DNA from: an uncultured Atopobiaceae bacterium
GTDB lineage: Bacteria > Actinomycetota > Coriobacteriia > Coriobacteriales > Atopobiaceae
Assembly: GCA_905233865.1 (NCBI GenBank)
Contig: CAJOGH010000065.1
Coordinates: 1-7,497 of the forward strand
Length of the DNA stretch: 7,497 bases
Reading direction: 5' to 3'
The notes under the pieces are model-generated. The model was not told the origin of the DNA and made no database searches. It was given only the letters and a program-made list of their open reading frames with translations. The translations under genes were made by a program, and so were the position numbers. Below, one piece after another: positions 1 through 5,935 of this stretch (within the stretch, counting starts at the first letter, position 1; every line of letters starts with the position of its first letter).

Positions 1-1078
1 CTTTAGGGTCGACGCCGTCACCTACATCAAGAAGCCCGAGGGGCTGCCGAGCGGCGTGCCTCAGACCAACGGCATGGCGCCCATCCACGACGAGACCGCC
101 AACACCAAGGGCATCCTGGAGTTCCTCAACGAGCTGCAGAGCAAGACCGTGGCAGGCACCGACGTCTTCCTGGCGGGCGAGGCCAACGGCGTCCCCGCAA
201 GCGAGTTGAACCAGTGGGTGGGGCCAAACGCAGCCTTTGACATGCTGTTCACCTTTCCCCACGTCAATCTGGACGGCCACGACGACTCATGGAGCAACAC
301 GCACGAGTGGCGGCTTACCGACCTCAAGGACGCACTGACGCAAACGCAGACGAACACTGCGGGCGACGGGTGGTGCCCCGTCTTCTTTGAGAACCACGAC
401 CAGCCGCGCTGCGTGAACGAGTACTTTGCGCCGGGCTGCGACCGCACGCTCGCCGCCAAGGTCATCGCCCACGTGCAATACGGCCTGCGCGGGACGCCCT
501 TCGTGTACCAGGGCCAGGAGATCGGCATGCAAAACGTGAGCTGGCCATCCATCGAGGACTACAACGACGTGCAGTCAAAGGGCCGCTACCAAAAGTGCCT
601 GGACGATGGCCTGACACCCGAGCAGGCACTGGCAGCCGTGCAGCGCTTTAGCCGCGACAACGCGCGCACGCCCATGCAATGGGACGACACCGCACACGCT
701 GGCTTTACCCAAGGCCCCACCACGTGGCTGCCTGTCCACGACGACTACGCCACACACAACATTGCCGCCCAGGCACAGGACGACAAGAGCGTGCTGTCGT
801 GCTTCAAGCGCCTCGCGCAGCTGCGCTCGGGCAACGACGTTCTCGTAAGCGGGACGTATACCGAGATAGACCACGACAACCAGAACGTCTACTCGTTTCT
901 GCGCGAGCTTGACGGAAGGCGCGTACTCGTGATGGCCAACTTTACAAACGCCCCAGCGACCGCGGGGAACCTTCCCGCGTGCCAGGGCGCAACGGTGCTG
1001 TCGTGCACATACGAAGACAGCCCCGCGTGGGACGCGGAGCTGAGACCGCTGGAGGCGCGTATCGTGGAGCTGCGCTAG
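1..1078 (+). CDS. GH13 alpha-glucosidase / oligo-1,6-glucosidase, C-terminal part (5' end outside window)
   Basis: The reading frame is open from base 2, giving about 358 residues of an enzyme family that is usually near 550, so roughly the first third is missing. It is a cytoplasmic retaining glycosidase that releases glucose from the non-reducing ends of short alpha-glucosides. Three catalytic signatures are visible: FRVDA, whose Asp (bases 11-13) is the nucleophile; LAGEANG, whose Glu (179-181) is the acid/base; and ENHDQPR, whose Asp (398-400) stabilises the transition state. The family blocks GTPFVYQGQEIGM and RDNARTPMQWD follow, then a beta-sandwich C-terminal domain ending in VELR. The residue after the nucleophile is Ala; oligo-1,6-glucosidases typically have Val there and maltase-like enzymes Thr or Ala (family knowledge, from memory). 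A preference for alpha-1,4 bonds is therefore possible but unproven. The gene ends 5 bases from the convergent repressor gene. Nothing ties it to ascorbate use, so it probably belongs to an upstream sugar locus. Confidence 0.95.
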   Translation, partial: FRVDAVTYIKKPEGLPSGVPQTNGMAPIHDETANTKGILEFLNELQSKTVAGTDVFLAGEANGVPASELNQWVGPNAAFDMLFTFPHVNLDGHDDSWSNTHEWRLTDLKDALTQTQTNTAGDGWCPVFFENHDQPRCVNEYFAPGCDRTLAAKVIAHVQYGLRGTPFVYQGQEIGMQNVSWPSIEDYNDVQSKGRYQKCLDDGLTPEQALAAVQRFSRDNARTPMQWDDTAHAGFTQGPTTWLPVHDDYATHNIAAQAQDDKSVLSCFKRLAQLRSGNDVLVSGTYTEIDHDNQNVYSFLRELDGRRVLVMANFTNAPATAGNLPACQGATVLSCTYEDSPAWDAELRPLEARIVELR

Positions 1079-1083
1079 TGACC

Positions 1084-1869
1084 CTACTTGGCGACGACGT
1101 TGCCAAAGGCGTCCAGCAGCACCACCCTCTGGCCAATGGCGCGAAGACGCTCGACGACCGGCATGGGCGCGAGCTCGTCAGTCACGACCGTGAGGTTGTG
1201 CTCCAGCGAGGAGCTGGCATACGTGCCAGTCTTGCCCATCTTGGTGTGGTCGCACATGATGATGCACTCGGTCGCGTGGGAGGCCATGGTCTCGTTCACG
1301 CCGATCTCGGCGGGGATGTCGCAGAGGATCTCGCCGTCGGGAGAGATGCCCGTGCAGCCCAAGAGCGCGACGTCAGCGGTTGCCATGAGAAGATTGCGCA
1401 TGGTGAAGTCACCGGTCATGACATGGCCACCGCCGCGGACGATGCCACCCAGAAGCGTCACGGTCACCGTGTCAGCGTAGCGCACCCCCACGACATTGCC
1501 GTTGTTGGTTATGGCGCGGATGCTCTTGTCGGCCACGAGGCTCAGGACCTCGAGCGCCGTGTTGGAGCCGTTGATGAACACCGTGTCGCCGCTCTTGAGG
1601 TGACGCTCCACGTACCGGGCCAGGGCCCTGCGGTAGGTCTGGAGCTCGTCGTCGCCATCGGCGGGCACCTGTTTGCTCTCCACCGTGGCACCACCATAAA
1701 AGCGGTTGAGCAGGCCCTCGTCCTCCAGGTGCTGGAGGTCACGGCGAATGGTCATGAGCGAGACCTCGAACATCTCCGCGAGCTCGTCGACCTTGATCTC
1801 CTGGCGCTCGCGTACGGTAGCAAGGATCTTGGCCCTGCGGTTGTCAACGGTCTGCCTGTCACGCTTCAT
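1084..1869 (-). CDS. DeoR/GlpR-family transcriptional repressor, probable UlaR of this locus
   Basis: This is a 261-residue cytoplasmic DNA-binding regulator, close to the usual 250-260 for the family. The start MKRDRQTV is chosen because GAGG lies five bases before it; the frame could extend 19 residues upstream, but that extension runs through the promoter region and has no family character. Residues about 11-60 form the DeoR winged helix: RRAKIL, then KVDELAEMFEVS, then MTIRRDLQHLEDEGLL and the GGA wing. The rest is the sugar-phosphate-sensing domain, with FINGSNTA (about 98-105), ITNN, LLGG and DHTKMG blocks. E. coli UlaR is of this family and responds to L-ascorbate-6-phosphate; that this protein senses the same ligand is inferred from its place beside the ula operon. 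It is transcribed from its own promoter, downstream of and co-oriented with the ulaGCAB operon but separated by a terminator. It probably represses itself as well, since operator-like motifs lie across its promoter. Confidence 0.93.
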   Translation of the reverse strand: MKRDRQTVDNRRAKILATVRERQEIKVDELAEMFEVSLMTIRRDLQHLEDEGLLNRFYGGATVESKQVPADGDDELQTYRRALARYVERHLKSGDTVFINGSNTALEVLSLVADKSIRAITNNGNVVGVRYADTVTVTLLGGIVRGGGHVMTGDFTMRNLLMATADVALLGCTGISPDGEILCDIPAEIGVNETMASHATECIIMCDHTKMGKTGTYASSSLEHNLTVVTDELAPMPVVERLRAIGQRVVLLDAFGNVVAK

Positions 1870-1896
1870 GGTGTACCTCAAACGAAACTCGATGCA

Positions 1897-1926
1897 ATTA
1901 GAACAAATAGACGAACAATAAGACAA
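1897..1926 (-). promoter_or_regulatory. Predicted promoter of the DeoR repressor gene
   Basis: Read on the minus strand, TTGTCT (1926-1921) as -35 and TCTAAT (1902-1897) as -10 are separated by 18 bases. Transcription would start near 1890, leaving a leader of about 20 bases that contains the GAGG ribosome site. The -10 matches the consensus at 5 of 6 bases and the -35 at 4 of 6. This is a prediction by eye only. Confidence 0.5.
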
Positions 1927-1954
1927 ATTCGAACATTACTTACGTTCGTTTGCT
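1901..1954. promoter_or_regulatory. Operator-like motif cluster over the repressor promoter
   Basis: Two 12-bp tandem units, GAACAAATAGAC and GAACAATAAGAC (1901-1924, 10/12 identical), are followed by TTCGAAC (1928-1934). An inverted repeat CGAAC-N9-GTTCG spans 1930-1948, and CGTTTGCT lies at 1947-1954. TTCGAACATTACTT (1928-1941) matches 12 of 14 bases of TTCGAACGTAACTT at 5848-5861, and CGTTTGCT recurs at 5708-5715, both in the ulaG/ulaE divergent region. Recurrence of the same words at two promoter regions of one pathway suggests binding sites of the adjacent DeoR-family regulator. The assignment of the protein to the sites is inferred. Confidence 0.5.
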
Positions 1955-1975
1955 AAGAAGAATAGCAAAGTGAAA

Positions 1976-2002
1976 GGGGCGCGCCCAGGTTGGGCGCGCC
2001 CC
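1976..2002 (-). terminator. Rho-independent-type terminator of the ulaGCAB operon
   Basis: A perfect 12-bp inverted repeat, GGGGCGCGCCCA / TGGGCGCGCCCC, has a 3-base loop, and A1975-T2003 can extend it. It starts about 60 bases past the ulaB stop codon. On the minus strand the sequence after it is T-rich (TTTCACTTTGC), whereas on the plus strand it is not, which fits termination of minus-strand transcription. The interrupted T-run makes it slightly imperfect as an intrinsic terminator, but the stem is very strong. It separates the operon from the repressor's promoter. Confidence 0.8.
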
Positions 2003-2061
2003 TCACAAAGAACGACCGGGGAGCCGTTCATGGGAAGGAAGGGCCTACTTAGGCTCGGGCG

Positions 2062-2370
2062 CTAGTCCAGGAGGTCAGCGTCCTTGAGGGCCTGCTCCAT
2101 CTCGGGGGCAGACATGATGTTCTTGAGGCCGATGACGGTGACACCCTTCTTCTCGGCATCCGCGAACGTGTTCTTGAAGTTGCGGGCGCAGAAGACGATG
2201 TCCTGGTTGATGGCCGCGGACTTGCCCTCGGAGAGAGCGCAGTGGTGGATGCTGGCGGGCTTGATGCCGTTCTTGTCGAGCACCTTCTGGAGGGTCATCT
2301 TCATCATGAGGGAGGACCCAGCACCGTTGGCGCAGCACACCATGAACTTCTTGTTGTCGAGCTTAGACAT
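2062..2370 (-). CDS. ulaB: PTS ascorbate-type EIIB component
   Basis: This 102-residue protein matches the usual length of UlaB/SgaB (about 100). It is the cytoplasmic phosphocarrier that takes phosphate from EIIA and passes it to L-ascorbate during entry through EIIC. The N-terminal block FMVCCANGAGSSLMMKM is the phosphocysteine loop of the lactose/ascorbate-like IIB fold. By alignment with the CGNGQGSS loop of E. coli UlaB, Cys13 is the expected phosphorylated residue, and a second Cys sits just before it. The start MSKLDNK is preferred over an ATG 48 bases upstream because GGAG sits six bases before it and the fold begins immediately. It is the last gene of the operon, 53 bases after the ulaA stop, and is followed by the terminator hairpin. 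Confidence 0.92.
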   Translation of the reverse strand: MSKLDNKKFMVCCANGAGSSLMMKMTLQKVLDKNGIKPASIHHCALSEGKSAAINQDIVFCARNFKNTFADAEKKGVTVIGLKNIMSAPEMEQALKDADLLD

Positions 2371-2423
2371 GTTGAACTCCAATCTGAACTGACCGAACTG
2401 TACAGAACCTGTAGTCAATCTTA

Positions 2424-3965
2424 CTACTCGGTGTCAGGCTCAACACCAATGCCCTTGTTCTTCTTGTACTGCTCGTAGTCCTCGGTGATCAGGAAGTAGT
2501 TCTCGCCCTCGAGCTTGGCCTCAATCTGGGGAAGGGCAAGCAGAGCGACGACGAAGATGACGACACCGGCGATGCCCAGGAACTTCATGGCGACGGTAGC
2601 GAGCGGCCAGACGGTATCCCAGTCGAACATGCCGAGGTAGCCACCGAAGTCAGCGAGACCACACCAGCCGGCGATGAAGGCAGCGCCGAGCACCTGGATG
2701 ATGCCGCAGAGGAACGGGATGATCAGGCAGGCCTTGAGGCCACCCTTCTCGTTGGCAACCAGACCAATGGTCGCGTTGTCGAAGAAGACGGGCACGAAGC
2801 CGCAGATGATGATCGTGGGCGACTTGAAGACGATGAGGCCGACGATAGCGATGATCTGACCAATGAGGCCGGCCAGGAAGCCGAAGGTCACGGCGTTGGC
2901 ATCGCCGAAGCCGTAGCAGACGGCGCAGTCGACGCCAGGCACGGAGGAGGGCAGCAGCTTGTCAGCGATGCCCTGGAAGGACGCGGTGAGCTCGGTAACG
3001 AAGGTACGGACGCCGAGCTGCAGGATGGCCAGGTAGACGGCGAAGTTCAGGCACTTGTCGAAGCACCACCAGACGTAGTTGGTGTCAGCGGTGATCTTCT
3101 CGCCAAGCTCCTTGGCGTGCTCGACGAAGTAGGGCTGGCCGATGACGGCGAGGATGATGCCGAAGAAGATGGTCATGAGGATAGCGGTGCAGACCATGTT
3201 CTCGTTGAAGATCGAGAAGAAGCCGGGCATCTCGAGGTCGCCAACCTTCTTGACCTTGCGGTCCTTGCGCTTGCCACCGTTGGTGCCAAAGAACTTGTCA
3301 GCGGCCCAGTAGGCAATGCGGATGCCGAACATCTGCTGGTGGGCAATGGCGAAGCCAGCGCCGTCGGTGAGCTCCTGCATGGGCTTGACGGTGATGTTGG
3401 AGCCGACGGCCCAGTAGGCGCCCAGGAGAATAGCCATGACAGCCATCATGGGGATGGAGACGGTGTCGCCGTCACCATACAGCCAGGGCATGGCGAACAT
3501 GATCAGGAACAGAGCCGTGGCAGCCTGCTGCACCTGGACGTGACCGGTGGTGAACAGCGCGCGGCACTTGGTGAACTTGTTCAGGCGGACCAGGAGGATG
3601 TTGATGAGGAAGGCGATGAGCAGCAGCATCATGGTGTCTGCGAAGGCCTTGCCCATGGACTCCATGGCAGCCTGGACGGCGTTCTGACCGTAGTAGGGGT
3701 CGATGACCGCAGCGGTCAGGTTAAAGCGGTCCTTAAGACCAGCAAGGATGGGGCGGAAGGTGCTCGTCAGGCCGGCGGAACCAGCGTTAAGGATGAGCAT
3801 ACCGATGATGGCCTTGAGGGTGCCACCGAGGGTGTCATACCACTTCTTGCCCATGAGGCAGTAGCCCAGCAGCGTCAGGAAGCCCACCATGTACGGAGCC
3901 TTCTGCAGGACGTACGTGGCGAAGAAATCCCAGATCGCCAGTAGGAAGTTTAGAACTTGATCCAT
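2424..3965 (-). CDS. ulaA: PTS L-ascorbate permease EIIC component
   Basis: This is a 513-residue polytopic membrane protein, the translocation channel of the ascorbate phosphotransferase system. Hydrophobic segments lie at about 5-20, 24-38, 50-67, 108-127, 148-162, 171-189, 258-278, 303-320 and 357-480. Family blocks are visible: TTGHVQVQQAAT (139-150), GFAIAHQQMFG (204-214) and PGVDCAVCYGFGDANAVTFGF (343-363). By spacing, His142/Gln146, His209/Gln210 and Asp346 correspond to residues reported to contact substrate in the E. coli UlaA structure (His135/Gln139, His194/Gln195, Asp314, recalled from memory). It is longer than E. coli UlaA (465). The extra length includes a lysine/arginine-rich loop at about 226-242 and a charged C-terminal tail at about 488-513. 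ATG is preceded by AGGAGAGGA. It sits between ulaC and ulaB, 41 and 53 bases away. Specificity could differ slightly within the UlaA/SgaT family. Confidence 0.93.
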   Translation of the reverse strand: MDQVLNFLLAIWDFFATYVLQKAPYMVGFLTLLGYCLMGKKWYDTLGGTLKAIIGMLILNAGSAGLTSTFRPILAGLKDRFNLTAAVIDPYYGQNAVQAAMESMGKAFADTMMLLLIAFLINILLVRLNKFTKCRALFTTGHVQVQQAATALFLIMFAMPWLYGDGDTVSIPMMAVMAILLGAYWAVGSNITVKPMQELTDGAGFAIAHQQMFGIRIAYWAADKFFGTNGGKRKDRKVKKVGDLEMPGFFSIFNENMVCTAILMTIFFGIILAVIGQPYFVEHAKELGEKITADTNYVWWCFDKCLNFAVYLAILQLGVRTFVTELTASFQGIADKLLPSSVPGVDCAVCYGFGDANAVTFGFLAGLIGQIIAIVGLIVFKSPTIIICGFVPVFFDNATIGLVANEKGGLKACLIIPFLCGIIQVLGAAFIAGWCGLADFGGYLGMFDWDTVWPLATVAMKFLGIAGVVIFVVALLALPQIEAKLEGENYFLITEDYEQYKKNKGIGVEPDTE

Positions 3966-4006
3966 TGTTTTCCTCTCCTAATTTCTTACTAGAGGGTCCT
4001 CTCCCC

Positions 4007-4486
4007 CTAGAACTCCTCCGTGTAGTACTTATCCTCAGCCGCGAGGATGTCCTCCGGCGTGTTGGCCTCCATCAGTGCGTCAAGCAGCGGCTCGTTCATG
4101 AAGACGGCCATGAGCGACTGGATGTTGGACAGGTGCTCGTCGGGGTTCTCGGACGCCAGCGTGAAGAACAGCTTGGCCTCCTTCTCCTCGCCGGCCTCGT
4201 CCTTGCCAAAGCTCACGATGTCCTTGACGCGCATGAACCCGACGGACGTCTTGTGCACGCCCGTCACGCCCTCCTGGGAGTGGGGCATGGCCACGTAGTG
4301 CTCAAAGACCACATACGGCCCGTACTTCTCGATGCACTTGACGATCTGGTCGTAGTAGTCAGCGTCGCAGTAGCCGGTCTCCACCAGCGTGTCGGTGCTG
4401 AGCTTGACGGCCTCCTGCCAGGTGTCGACGTGGTCGACGAACTTGTAGTGTCCGCGCTCCACGATCTTGCTCAGAATGCCCTTCAC
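4007..4486 (-). CDS. ulaC: PTS ascorbate-type EIIA component (GTG start)
   Basis: This 159-residue cytoplasmic phosphocarrier of the mannitol/fructose-type EIIA fold accepts phosphate from HPr and passes it to UlaB. The signature HYVAMPHSQ carries the expected phosphohistidine, His69, and the partner His63; E. coli UlaC is 154 residues with its active His at 68. The start codon is GTG (bases 4486-4484), chosen because a near-perfect AGGAGG lies six bases before it and the protein then begins MKGILSKIVERGHY, as in the family. It is second in the operon, 41 bases after ulaG, with ulaA 41 bases downstream. Tight spacing and strong individual ribosome sites suggest one message. Confidence 0.92.
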   Translation of the reverse strand: MKGILSKIVERGHYKFVDHVDTWQEAVKLSTDTLVETGYCDADYYDQIVKCIEKYGPYVVFEHYVAMPHSQEGVTGVHKTSVGFMRVKDIVSFGKDEAGEEKEAKLFFTLASENPDEHLSNIQSLMAVFMNEPLLDALMEANTPEDILAAEDKYYTEEF

Positions 4487-4527
4487 AGCTGTCCTCCTTC
4501 AGACAGTGATTGGTTTGCGGGTACCTC

Positions 4528-5631
4528 TTAGAGGCAGGAACGGAACGGGATGTTCTGCGGGTGCTCGAAGCAATCCTCGAAGCCACGACGGTGGTGGTAG
4601 AACGTCTTGTTCTGGTCCGCAGGATAGGTGTACTTGCCGCCGACCTGCCAGAAGAAGGGGTGGAACTTGTACTCGTTGCGGTCCTTCTTGAACTGGTACA
4701 GGAGCTCGATCTCGTTGCAGTCGGGCTGGAAGTTGGTCCAGACGTCCCAGTGGATGGGCACGACGACCTTGCACTGCAGGGCCTCGGCCATGCGGAGGAT
4801 GTCCACAGAGGTCATCTTGTCCTGCATGCCCACGGGGTTCTCGCCAAAGGAGCCAAAGGCGACGTCGATCTGCTCGTCCTTGCCGTGCTTGGCAAAGTAG
4901 ATGGAGTAGTGGGAGTCACCGGAGTGGTAGATGTTGCCGCCAGGGGTCTTGACGAGGTAGTTGACGGCCTTCTCGTCCATGTCGGTCGGGCACTTGCCGG
5001 TGAGCTCCTCGCGGTCGGGACCGGTGGAGTCGGTGGTGACCAGGATGGTGCGGTCGAAGGAGTCCATGGCGAGGATCTCGATGTCCTTGATCTTGATGGT
5101 GTCGCCAGGCTTCACGACGATGCAGCGGTCCTCGGGCACGCCCCACTTGACCCAGGTCTCAACGGACTTCTTGGGGCCGATGAAGGGAACGGGGATCTCG
5201 TTGCCGTTCTCGTCGGTGGTCGTCATGCCGGAGTTGATGACGTGGGCAGCCCACTCGGCGGACATGTGGTCCTGGTGATAGTGGGTGGCCAGGACGGCGT
5301 CAACCTGCTTGAACGCAAAGGGGTCGATGACGAAGGGGACGTTGCGCAGGTTGGGCTGCATCATGCGGCCACCGCACATGTTGGCCATCTGGTGGCCGAC
5401 CTTCATCTTGCCGTCGCCGTGGGTGCGCTTGCCGTTGCCGCACCAGAGGTCGATCGTGATGTTGGCGCCGCCGGGAGTCTTGAACCAGATGCCGGTGCAG
5501 CCGAGCCACCACATGGCAACGTTGCCGGGCTCGACAACCTCGTTCTCAATGTCCTCGACCAGCCAGGTGCCCCACTCGGGGAAGGTGTTGGCAATCCACT
5601 TGTCACGCGTCATATCGGAAACAGTGCTCAT
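4528..5631 (-). CDS. ulaG: L-ascorbate-6-phosphate lactonase
   Basis: This 367-residue cytoplasmic metallo-beta-lactamase-fold enzyme hydrolyses L-ascorbate-6-phosphate to 3-keto-L-gulonate-6-phosphate; E. coli UlaG is 354. Diagnostic blocks are TFPEWGTWL (16-24), AMWWLGCTGIW (39-49), HYHQDH (117-122, the HxHxDH metal motif), ERC-like VPEDRCIVVKPGD (165-177), YHSGDSHYS (235-243), GSFGENPVGMQDKMTS (260-275) and PIHWD (292-296). The E. coli protein reads HDHNDH and PFHHD at two of these places. The His/Asp ligands are kept, but neighbouring positions differ (Asp to Tyr, Asn to Gln, His to Trp). The start MSTVSDMTRDKW is supported by AGGA six bases upstream and by equivalence to MSKVKSITRESW; a 17-residue upstream extension would lie in the leader. 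It is the promoter-proximal gene of the ulaGCAB operon. Confidence 0.96.
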   Translation of the reverse strand: MSTVSDMTRDKWIANTFPEWGTWLVEDIENEVVEPGNVAMWWLGCTGIWFKTPGGANITIDLWCGNGKRTHGDGKMKVGHQMANMCGGRMMQPNLRNVPFVIDPFAFKQVDAVLATHYHQDHMSAEWAAHVINSGMTTTDENGNEIPVPFIGPKKSVETWVKWGVPEDRCIVVKPGDTIKIKDIEILAMDSFDRTILVTTDSTGPDREELTGKCPTDMDEKAVNYLVKTPGGNIYHSGDSHYSIYFAKHGKDEQIDVAFGSFGENPVGMQDKMTSVDILRMAEALQCKVVVPIHWDVWTNFQPDCNEIELLYQFKKDRNEYKFHPFFWQVGGKYTYPADQNKTFYHHRRGFEDCFEHPQNIPFRSCL

Positions 5632-5648
5632 TGTTGTTCCTTTCCTCT

Positions 5649-5670
5649 CGCTTGCTCTCAAACGCTTGCT
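5649..5670. repeat. 8-bp direct repeat in the ulaG leader
   Basis: CGCTTGCT occurs at 5649-5656 and again at 5663-5670, 14 bases apart, between the predicted ulaG transcription start and its ribosome site. The CTTGCT core also ends both copies of the larger repeat near ulaE (5795-5800, 5859-5864) and recurs at 5887-5892. Its function is unknown; it may be part of the operator vocabulary or chance. Confidence 0.4.
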
Positions 5671-5701
5671 TACACACAACAACGCTCAATCTGTGCCTAC
5701 G

Positions 5702-5731
5702 ATTTTACGTTTGCTCGACCATAAATTGCAA
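5702..5731 (-). promoter_or_regulatory. Predicted promoter of the ulaGCAB operon
   Basis: On the minus strand TTGCAA (5731-5726) and TAAAAT (5707-5702) form a good -35/-10 pair with an 18-base spacer. Transcription would begin near 5695, giving a leader of about 64 bases before ulaG. The word TCGACCATA (5715-5723), shared with repeat copy B at 5838-5846, lies inside the spacer, so a protein bound there would block RNA polymerase. Prediction by eye. Confidence 0.55.
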
Positions 5732-5770
5732 GCCGTTTTATGTTCGATCGATTTTATGATTGATTTGGCC

Positions 5771-5866
5771 ATTTCGACCCTAATTCGCGCCTAACTTGCT
5801 ATGAATATATGTGAAGTTACCGTTTGGATGTTCTATTTCGACCATAGTTCGAACGTAACTTGCTAT
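5771..5866. repeat. 32-bp direct repeat, two copies 64 bp apart; probable operators
   Basis: Copies at 5771-5802 and 5835-5866 agree at 27 of 32 positions. They share ATTTCGACC at the left and TAACTTGCTAT at the right, with a TTCG core between. In the second copy the core is a perfect GTTCGAAC palindrome (5847-5854). Partial relatives lie at 5715-5723 (TCGACCATA) and 5742-5750 (GTTCGATCG). The surrounding 304 bases between the ulaG and ulaE starts contain no gene and are notably AT-rich compared with the flanking coding DNA. Placement between divergent promoters and the match to the repressor's own upstream region suggest sites for the local DeoR-family regulator. Binding is inferred. Confidence 0.6.
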
Positions 5867-5869
5867 AAC
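5861..5869 (+). promoter_or_regulatory. Predicted extended -10 element for the ulaE transcript
   Basis: TGCTATAAC fits the extended -10 form TGnTATAAT with one mismatch, and no good -35 is visible at 16-18 bases upstream. Initiation near 5876 would give a leader of about 60 bases. The element overlaps the right end of repeat copy B, so a bound repressor would cover it. The same word in copy A (TGCTATGAA, 5797-5805) could be a second, weaker start. Confidence 0.4.
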
Positions 5870-5920
5870 AGGATATGTGCGAAGTACTTGCTCAATCTGA
5901 CTCTGTTATGAATGCACGTC

Positions 5921-5929
5921 AGGAAGGAG
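5921..5929 (+). promoter_or_regulatory. Ribosome binding site fixing a TTG start for ulaE
   Basis: AGGAAGGAG sits six bases before the in-frame TTG at 5936-5938. It lies downstream of the ATG at 5912, so it cannot serve that ATG, which has no purine-rich site before it. It therefore decides the start in favour of TTG. Confidence 0.75.
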
Positions 5930-5935
5930 TTCGAC

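Noticed and set aside
979..1956. Open frame on the plus strand (325 codons) opposite the repressor
   Set aside because: It overlaps the end of the glucosidase and is antisense to a clear DeoR gene; it has no domain and no ribosome site.
3117..3944. Open frame on the plus strand opposite ulaA
   Set aside because: Highly charged, Gly/His/Asp-rich translation is what the complement of a membrane protein with GC-biased codons gives; there is no independent support.
5657..5671. Catabolite-responsive element (CcpA cre) in the ulaG leader
   Set aside because: The minus strand reads AGCAAGCGTTTGAG, which has the AAGCGTT core but misses three of the fixed outer positions of the cre consensus, and the presumed host group is not known to me to use CcpA.
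4510..5724. Open frame on the plus strand (404 codons) opposite ulaG
   Set aside because: It is antisense to ulaG, which is unmistakable by motif. Its composition (runs of Val, Gly, Leu, Asp, His) is the typical mirror of strongly biased codons.
5810..5831. CRP-type site beginning TGTGAAG
   Set aside because: The second half lacks any TCACA-like match, and there is no other sign of CRP control.
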